From assembly GCA_945827465.1 (NCBI GenBank), contig CALZOH010000133.1, positions 1 to 9,052 of the forward strand: 9,052 bases of DNA, read 5' to 3'. The stretch is from an uncultured Prevotellaceae bacterium. Its GTDB lineage: Bacteria > Bacteroidota > Bacteroidia > Bacteroidales > Bacteroidaceae. Below, piece after piece: positions 6,036-9,052 of the stretch (its first letter is position 1; every line of letters starts with the position of its first letter). The translations under genes and the position numbers were made by a program. Under the pieces are notes generated by a model. The model was not told where the DNA came from, did not search any database, and was given only the letters and a program-made list of their open reading frames with translations.

Positions 6036-8093
6036 TCAGGCGAAGCCGATGTGTGGCCTTTGAGTTGGAACGGGCGTGAGTTCGCGGGCAGCGAGCTCTA
6101 CGTCTTCGGCATCTATCGTGAAGAGAAACTCTTCGTTCAGATGGTTGGGATGGGCCGCACTCGCCCTCATGACGCGGCGTGCCGTGTGGGGCAGGATTCG
6201 TCCGGCAAATTGTTCGGCCCAACGAGCGTTGCTGAAGTCCTTTTGCTTATGGTCAACTACTTTCTGAATCTCGTCAAGAAGTCTCTCACGGGCCGTGAAG
6301 GATAATTGGAGTCCTTTCTTGCGAATGGCTCCTTCAGCAATGTTGAGCAATTCGACGGATGAATAGTCATCGAAGTGAAGATGGTGGGTGAAGCGACCGC
6401 GCAGACCTTGGTTGGCATCCAAGAGGCGATCGATGTCGCGTTCATATCCTGCAATGATGACGATCAGGTCCGTATCTTTTTCGGCCATTCGGGTGAGGAG
6501 GCATTCAATGGCTCGGTAGCCGAAGTCCTTACGATTTTCGGTGGTGTCGCACAAGGTGTAGGCTTCGTCAATGAAAAGCACATTGCCTTTTGAGCGCTGC
6601 AGGAGTTGCTGCATTTTCTGCTCGGTTTCGCCGATGTAGCGGCCTACCATGTCACTTCGTTCAGCCACGATTACTTCTCCCTTCGACAATAAGCCCAATG
6701 AATGGAAAATGCGTCCGATGAGTTTGGCGACGGTGGTTTTCCCCGTTCCGGGATTGCCGGTGAAGATTAAGTGATGGTTGCCTCCTGCTGTTGATATTCT
6801 CCCTTTTCGGCGCAAGAGGGCGGTATATTGTTCCTGCAGAGCAAGGTCGGCAATCATTTGTTTGACCGCATGGAGTCCCACCATCTGCTGTAATTCGCTC
6901 ATGCAGTCTTCGAGCGAAGGACGTTGACATTCAAAGGGACGCCAGTCTAAATCGTTGGAACGAACGAGCGTAGAATCGGTGGAAGGGGCACTGTGGAGAA
7001 TGCGTTGCGTGAAGCGAGGTAGCAAAGCGCGTTCTACGAAGTGCTCGCAGAGGTCGTAGCTGAGTCGCTCCATGCGTCCGTCTTCAAGGCGTCGGGTCAG
7101 TCCCGTCTGAATGCTCATGAAGGCATTGGGTGAGAGGTGGAGGTCGAGGCGGTGGAGATGATGCTCGATGGCATGGATGGCTTGATGGAGCGTGATGTCA
7201 TCGAGTTGCAGATGGTTCTCTTTGGGAACCAATGAGAGGAGCAGGGGATATTGGGCCTGCAACTGACGAATTACCTGTTCCGAGCCGATGAAGAACACCG
7301 AGAGCGAAGGTGTCGAGAGGAGGGCTTCCTCCATCATGTGGGCAACCTGGCTGCCTTTTTCCGTCAGCAATGCCTCCACGTGATGCAGAAGGTAGAGGTG
7401 GTCTGTTGCCTCGAACGTTTCTTTGGCCTTTTGCAGCGGGTCGGCTGTATAATTTTCGCTGACCAGCGAAGTGACGTTGCAAATGGACGTGGAGCAATGT
7501 GCAATCAGGCGAGCAAACGAGCGCAGGCCTACGTGAACGGTCTCGGAGTGGTCGGTGATGAGCACGTGGTGGCGAGGGCGGTTCAGGATGGCTAAATCCT
7601 GTTTCCTGCGCTCTTGGTTGAGCAGGAATAGACGACAGTAGTCCAAACATTGACGTCGCAGGGCTGCTGTTCCTGAGGATTGGCAGAGATGACCCCAGTC
7701 GGCCGAATGCCGTTCGTCGGTTTCTAAATGTTTGACCAAAACGTATTCGTCGGAACAGCTGTCGAGCGAGGAAATACGCAGGTCGTCTGCGGCAGCATGA
7801 ATGCCGGTGACTGAAAACGAAATGTTGTAGACGGGCTCACCGTTATAGGTCAGTACGGCGAAGTGCTTGCCGGGCAGAAAACTGTAGTCAGATTGCAGCA
7901 ACATCATGAGTCGCCTACCGTGGTAGGCTTTGCGAGGGCGATAGATGGATCGGGATGTGAGGCAAAGCAGGGAATCGTCGTAACAATAGATGGAAAACTC
8001 GGAGTCGCGCTCGTAAGCGTCGACGAAATGAATGTCAAACAGGATGGATGTATAGTTAATCACTTGAACTTTTACAGATTGAATTTTAATCAT
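6036..8093 (-). CDS. CbxX/CfxQ-type AAA+ ATPase with tandem AAA modules, the first degenerate
   Basis: In this 685-residue protein the C-terminal AAA+ module (about 395-670) is intact: Walker A GNPGTGKT (446-453), Walker B VLFIDE (505-510), a sensor-1 region in IIAGYERD (546-553), an arginine-finger candidate in GLRGRF (563-568) and a sensor-2-like SNAR (621-624). This is the CbxX/CfxQ (SpoVK, EccA-like) family of remodelling ATPases. Residues about 170-370 align by eye with the same fold: HHVLIT (175-180) parallels HHLIFT, LYLLHHVEALL parallels Walker B, and FFIGSEQVIRQL parallels the sensor-1 segment. This copy lacks the Walker A lysine, the DE pair and the Arg finger, so it should not hydrolyse ATP. 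Residues 1-120 are a beta-rich N-terminal domain I do not recognise. No signal peptide or membrane segment is visible. The client protein is unknown and the neighbours do not suggest one. The start follows a long, structured leader. Confidence 0.9.
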   Translation of the reverse strand: MIKIQSVKVQVINYTSILFDIHFVDAYERDSEFSIYCYDDSLLCLTSRSIYRPRKAYHGRRLMMLLQSDYSFLPGKHFAVLTYNGEPVYNISFSVTGIHAAADDLRISSLDSCSDEYVLVKHLETDERHSADWGHLCQSSGTAALRRQCLDYCRLFLLNQERRKQDLAILNRPRHHVLITDHSETVHVGLRSFARLIAHCSTSICNVTSLVSENYTADPLQKAKETFEATDHLYLLHHVEALLTEKGSQVAHMMEEALLSTPSLSVFFIGSEQVIRQLQAQYPLLLSLVPKENHLQLDDITLHQAIHAIEHHLHRLDLHLSPNAFMSIQTGLTRRLEDGRMERLSYDLCEHFVERALLPRFTQRILHSAPSTDSTLVRSNDLDWRPFECQRPSLEDCMSELQQMVGLHAVKQMIADLALQEQYTALLRRKGRISTAGGNHHLIFTGNPGTGKTTVAKLIGRIFHSLGLLSKGEVIVAERSDMVGRYIGETEQKMQQLLQRSKGNVLFIDEAYTLCDTTENRKDFGYRAIECLLTRMAEKDTDLIVIIAGYERDIDRLLDANQGLRGRFTHHLHFDDYSSVELLNIAEGAIRKKGLQLSFTARERLLDEIQKVVDHKQKDFSNARWAEQFAGRILPHTARRVMRASAAHPNHLNEEFLFTIDAEDVELAARELTPVPTQRPHIGFA

Positions 8094-8134
8094 AATGCTA
8101 ATGGTTTTTAGTTAATGGAAATAAGAATGGAATA

Positions 8135-8157
8135 GAATAAAGGGACAACCTTTTGTC
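8135..8157 (-). terminator. Weak terminator-like hairpin in the ATPase leader
   Basis: On the minus strand GACAA, loop AAGG, TTGTC (8157 down to 8144) is followed by CCTTTATTCTATT. The stem is only 5 bp and the T-tract is interrupted, so termination would be weak. Its position, between the structured element 8165-8322 and the ATPase start codon, would suit either the 3' end of a small RNA or an attenuator. Confidence 0.3.
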
Positions 8158-8164
8158 TCTCGTT

Positions 8165-8322
8165 ATTGTATCAGTATGTCAAAGAACGCTTCGTTCGGAA
8201 GAAACCGAACGGGTACACTGCCCCCTGCCGGGTGCAGAAGGAGATTTGATGGTTCAACGCAAGTCACCGGCTGGTCATGCAGGCACGACCGGGTGAAGAG
8301 CGTTTACTTTCTTTGATACAAT
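8165..8322 (-). ncRNA. Candidate structured RNA or leader element (unrecognised)
   Basis: The ends are a perfect 9-bp inverted repeat, ATTGTATCA (8165-8173) and TGATACAAT (8314-8322). Inside this, CAAAGAACGCT (8180-8190) pairs in two blocks with AGCGTT (8299-8304) and CTTTG (8311-8315). The interior holds three hairpins: 8192-8211 (CGTTCGG/CCGAACG, 6-base loop), 8218-8237 (CTGC and CCC paired with GGG and GCAG around a 4-base loop, one mismatch) and an imperfect one at 8265-8295. This is a four-way-junction-like fold. Strand is ambiguous from pairing alone. Minus is preferred because a good promoter sits at 8371-8401 reading this way. It does not match the tmRNA, SRP RNA, RNase P, TPP, cobalamin, FMN or SAM riboswitch signatures I know. 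It could also be a small non-autonomous mobile element. Confidence 0.55.
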
Positions 8323-8334
8323 GATTGATTCCAT
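8275..8334 (-). CDS. Possible 19-residue upstream ORF in the ATPase leader
   Basis: On the minus strand ATG at 8334-8332 opens a frame translating as MESIIVSKKVNALHPVVPA and ending TGA at 8277-8275. It begins roughly 30 bases after the predicted transcription start and runs into the structured element, so translating it would disturb the outer stem. There is no Shine-Dalgarno sequence and no known family. A chance ORF of this size is quite possible. Confidence 0.15.
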   Translation of the reverse strand: MESIIVSKKVNALHPVVPA

Positions 8335-8370
8335 GGGAATGTTGGTGTACTTTTCTGTAAAAGTCGGCCG

Positions 8371-8401
8371 CAAAGGTACATGTTCTTTTTTTATCAGCCA
8401 A
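8371..8401 (-). promoter_or_regulatory. Bacteroidetes-type promoter reading toward the ATPase gene
   Basis: On the minus strand TACCTTTG (8378 down to 8371) matches TAnnTTTG exactly and is followed by CGG. TTGG (8401 to 8398), 19 bases upstream, is an imperfect -33 element. Transcription would begin near 8364, leaving about 270 bases before the ATPase start at 8093. The first transcribed bases can form the small hairpin ACTTTT/AAAAGT (8349-8364). No comparable motif lies closer to the ATPase gene. Confidence 0.65.
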
Positions 8402-8404
8402 TAG

Positions 8405-8423
8405 TTAACCGAATTTTGGTTAA
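8405..8423. promoter_or_regulatory. Inverted repeat beside the minus-strand promoter (possible operator)
   Basis: TTAACC (8405-8410) and GGTTAA (8418-8423) are separated by 7 bases, immediately upstream of the -33 region of the leftward promoter. A plus-strand TAAGTTTG (8421-8428) matching the -7 consensus overlaps its right arm but has no good -33 element. Spacing and position suit a dimeric regulator site, but no regulator gene is in view. Confidence 0.3.
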
Positions 8424-8480
8424 GTTTGTACCGGAAAATCAGGATTTCTCGACTTTAGAAGTCCGTTTCAGTAATCATTA

Positions 8481-8639
8481 ATGACGATTCCCCATGTATA
8501 TGATTTCTCTTTTGGCAGTTTGTCTTACTTATTTGCAGGCGGGTTTTGTGACTTCGCCCTATTTTGGCGAACGAGAGCTGATGTATGTTTTTCAGCCGGG
8601 TTGTGCCGGAAGACTGTGAAGGCACAGGCAGAGGAGTAA
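8481..8639 (+). CDS. Doubtful 52-residue ORF
   Basis: ATG 8481 to TAA 8637-8639 encodes a short protein with a Phe/Leu/Gly-rich first half (SFGSLSYLFAGGFCDFALFW) and a polar tail ending AQAEE. It has no recognised family. A TAAGTTTG promoter-like motif lies 53 bases upstream, but without a partner element. The hydrophobic stretch is too irregular to call a membrane segment confidently. It is listed because it is the only open frame of note in this gap. Confidence 0.15.
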   Translation: MTIPHVYDFSFGSLSYLFAGGFCDFALFWRTRADVCFSAGLCRKTVKAQAEE

Positions 8640-8810
8640 TGTCAGAAGAGAAAATCTTTTCATCAAGTGTGATATAATTTGAGGGCTACTCGTCGATGCC
8701 GTCCGCCGAAGGAAAAGAGTTTGAGAGGGTAGGGACAGGGCTTTCGTAGCTTGTTTGTCGATGCAAAGTTAGGAAGAAGAACGTAGCCGTTGGCTGCTTT
8801 CCTCCCTTTT
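8640..8810. other. Gap with no supported feature
   Basis: No convincing gene, RNA or terminator was seen. A minus-strand TAACTTTG (8771 down to 8764) fits the -7 consensus but lacks a -33 element and leads into no gene. On the minus strand AGCC-AAC-GGCT followed by a pyrimidine run, just downstream of the stop at 8811, could be a weak terminator for the right-edge gene. Confidence 0.4.
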
Positions 8811-9052
8811 TTAGTCGTTCCGCTCCTCGGCCTCCTCGGCCTCCCTGGCTTTGGCGCGAAGGGTGGCGCGGCGTTTGATGGCGGTGCGATAAGCCTCAAT
8901 GTTGGCGTTCCATTGGTCGATGAAGGTGTCGAAGACCTTGGGGTCGTCGGCCGTAGCGCTGTAGGCTTCGAGCAGGCTGACCAGGCGGGTGTAGATGGCG
9001 TCATTCTGGGCGCGCGCCTGCTGAAGGGCCTTCTTGGGCACCTTGACGCTTT
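8811..9052 (-). CDS. C-terminal fragment of an unrecognised protein, cut by the window edge
   Basis: An open frame runs leftward from the window edge to TAA at 8813-8811. A GTG at 9041-9039 is possible as a start, but the codons before it (Ser-Val-Lys) stay open to the edge and no ribosome site precedes it, so a longer protein is more likely. The visible ~80 residues are strongly helical. A segment KVPKKALQQARAQNDAIYTR leads into a Leu/Asp-rich middle, and a charged tail (KRRATLRAKAREAEEAEERND) looks coiled-coil. I do not recognise the family. GC content is higher than in the adjacent gap, which supports real coding. Confidence 0.55.
   Translation of the reverse strand, partial: SVKVPKKALQQARAQNDAIYTRLVSLLEAYSATADDPKVFDTFIDQWNANIEAYRTAIKRRATLRAKAREAEEAEERND

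Noticed and set aside
8250..8294. Plus-strand 14-codon ORF with an AAGGAG upstream sequence inside the structured element
   Set aside because: The AAGGAG and ATG are suggestive, but Bacteroidales rarely rely on such sites, the peptide is tiny, and the bases are explained by the hairpins of the element.
8165..8322. tmRNA, SRP RNA, RNase P RNA or a common riboswitch
   Set aside because: The hallmark conserved segments of these families were looked for on both strands and not found.
8641..8771. Minus-strand promoter TAACTTTG at 8771-8764
   Set aside because: There is no -33 partner at the right distance and no gene follows in that direction before the next promoter.
8663..9004. Minus-strand ORF (113 codons) overlapping the right-edge gene
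   Set aside because: It reads as Pro/Ser/Thr/Arg-rich out-of-frame translation. The 8811-9052 frame has a more natural composition and stays open to the edge.

Overview
The window looks like a chromosomal segment of a Bacteroidales bacterium (Prevotella/Porphyromonas/Bacteroides-like; genus not resolvable by eye). The support is promoter-like sequences of the Bacteroidetes type (TTTG, about 19 bases, then TAnnTTTG) before two transcription units, start codons without strong Shine-Dalgarno sequences, and gene families common in that order. No rRNA, tRNA, CRISPR array or complete insertion sequence was seen.

Layout. Positions 1-234 hold about 5.7 copies of a 41-bp tandem repeat in which a TTTTCCC/GGGAAAA hairpin is largely preserved. 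After a 246-base gap, 481-2175 (+) encodes a 564-residue protein: a Ser/Thr protein kinase domain, a low-complexity linker and a C-terminal formylglycine-generating-enzyme-like (FGE/SUMF1, C-type-lectin fold) domain. Its last ~38 codons have the hallmarks of the variable region of a diversity-generating retroelement (DGR). Twelve presumed binding-site codons all end in C or T and could all be reached from AAC/AAT by changing adenines only. They are followed by a 27-base adenine-free GC-rich tail and, 5 bases after the stop codon, a perfect 7-bp hairpin. No template repeat or reverse transcriptase is in the window, so if this gene is diversified the machinery must act from elsewhere.

From 2395 a promoter leads into trmN6 (2454-3164, tRNA1(Val) adenine-37 N6-methyltransferase) and, 26 bases on, a 938-residue fused FAD/iron-sulfur 2-hydroxyacid dehydrogenase (3191-6007). 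These two are probably co-transcribed. Facing them is a 685-residue CbxX/CfxQ-type AAA+ ATPase (6036-8093, minus) with one degenerate and one intact AAA module. Upstream of it lies a strikingly structured ~158-base element (8165-8322), between a good minus-strand promoter (8371-8401) and the ATPase start. It is either a long structured leader or a separate small RNA. The right edge (8811-9052, minus) holds the C-terminal end of an unrecognised protein.

The most interesting item is the kinase gene. It joins what appears to be a hypervariable ligand-binding domain to a kinase in one polypeptide with no evident signal peptide or membrane segment, which suggests an intracellular receptor with a diversifiable sensor. 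The other genes are housekeeping or metabolic and show no clear functional link to it.
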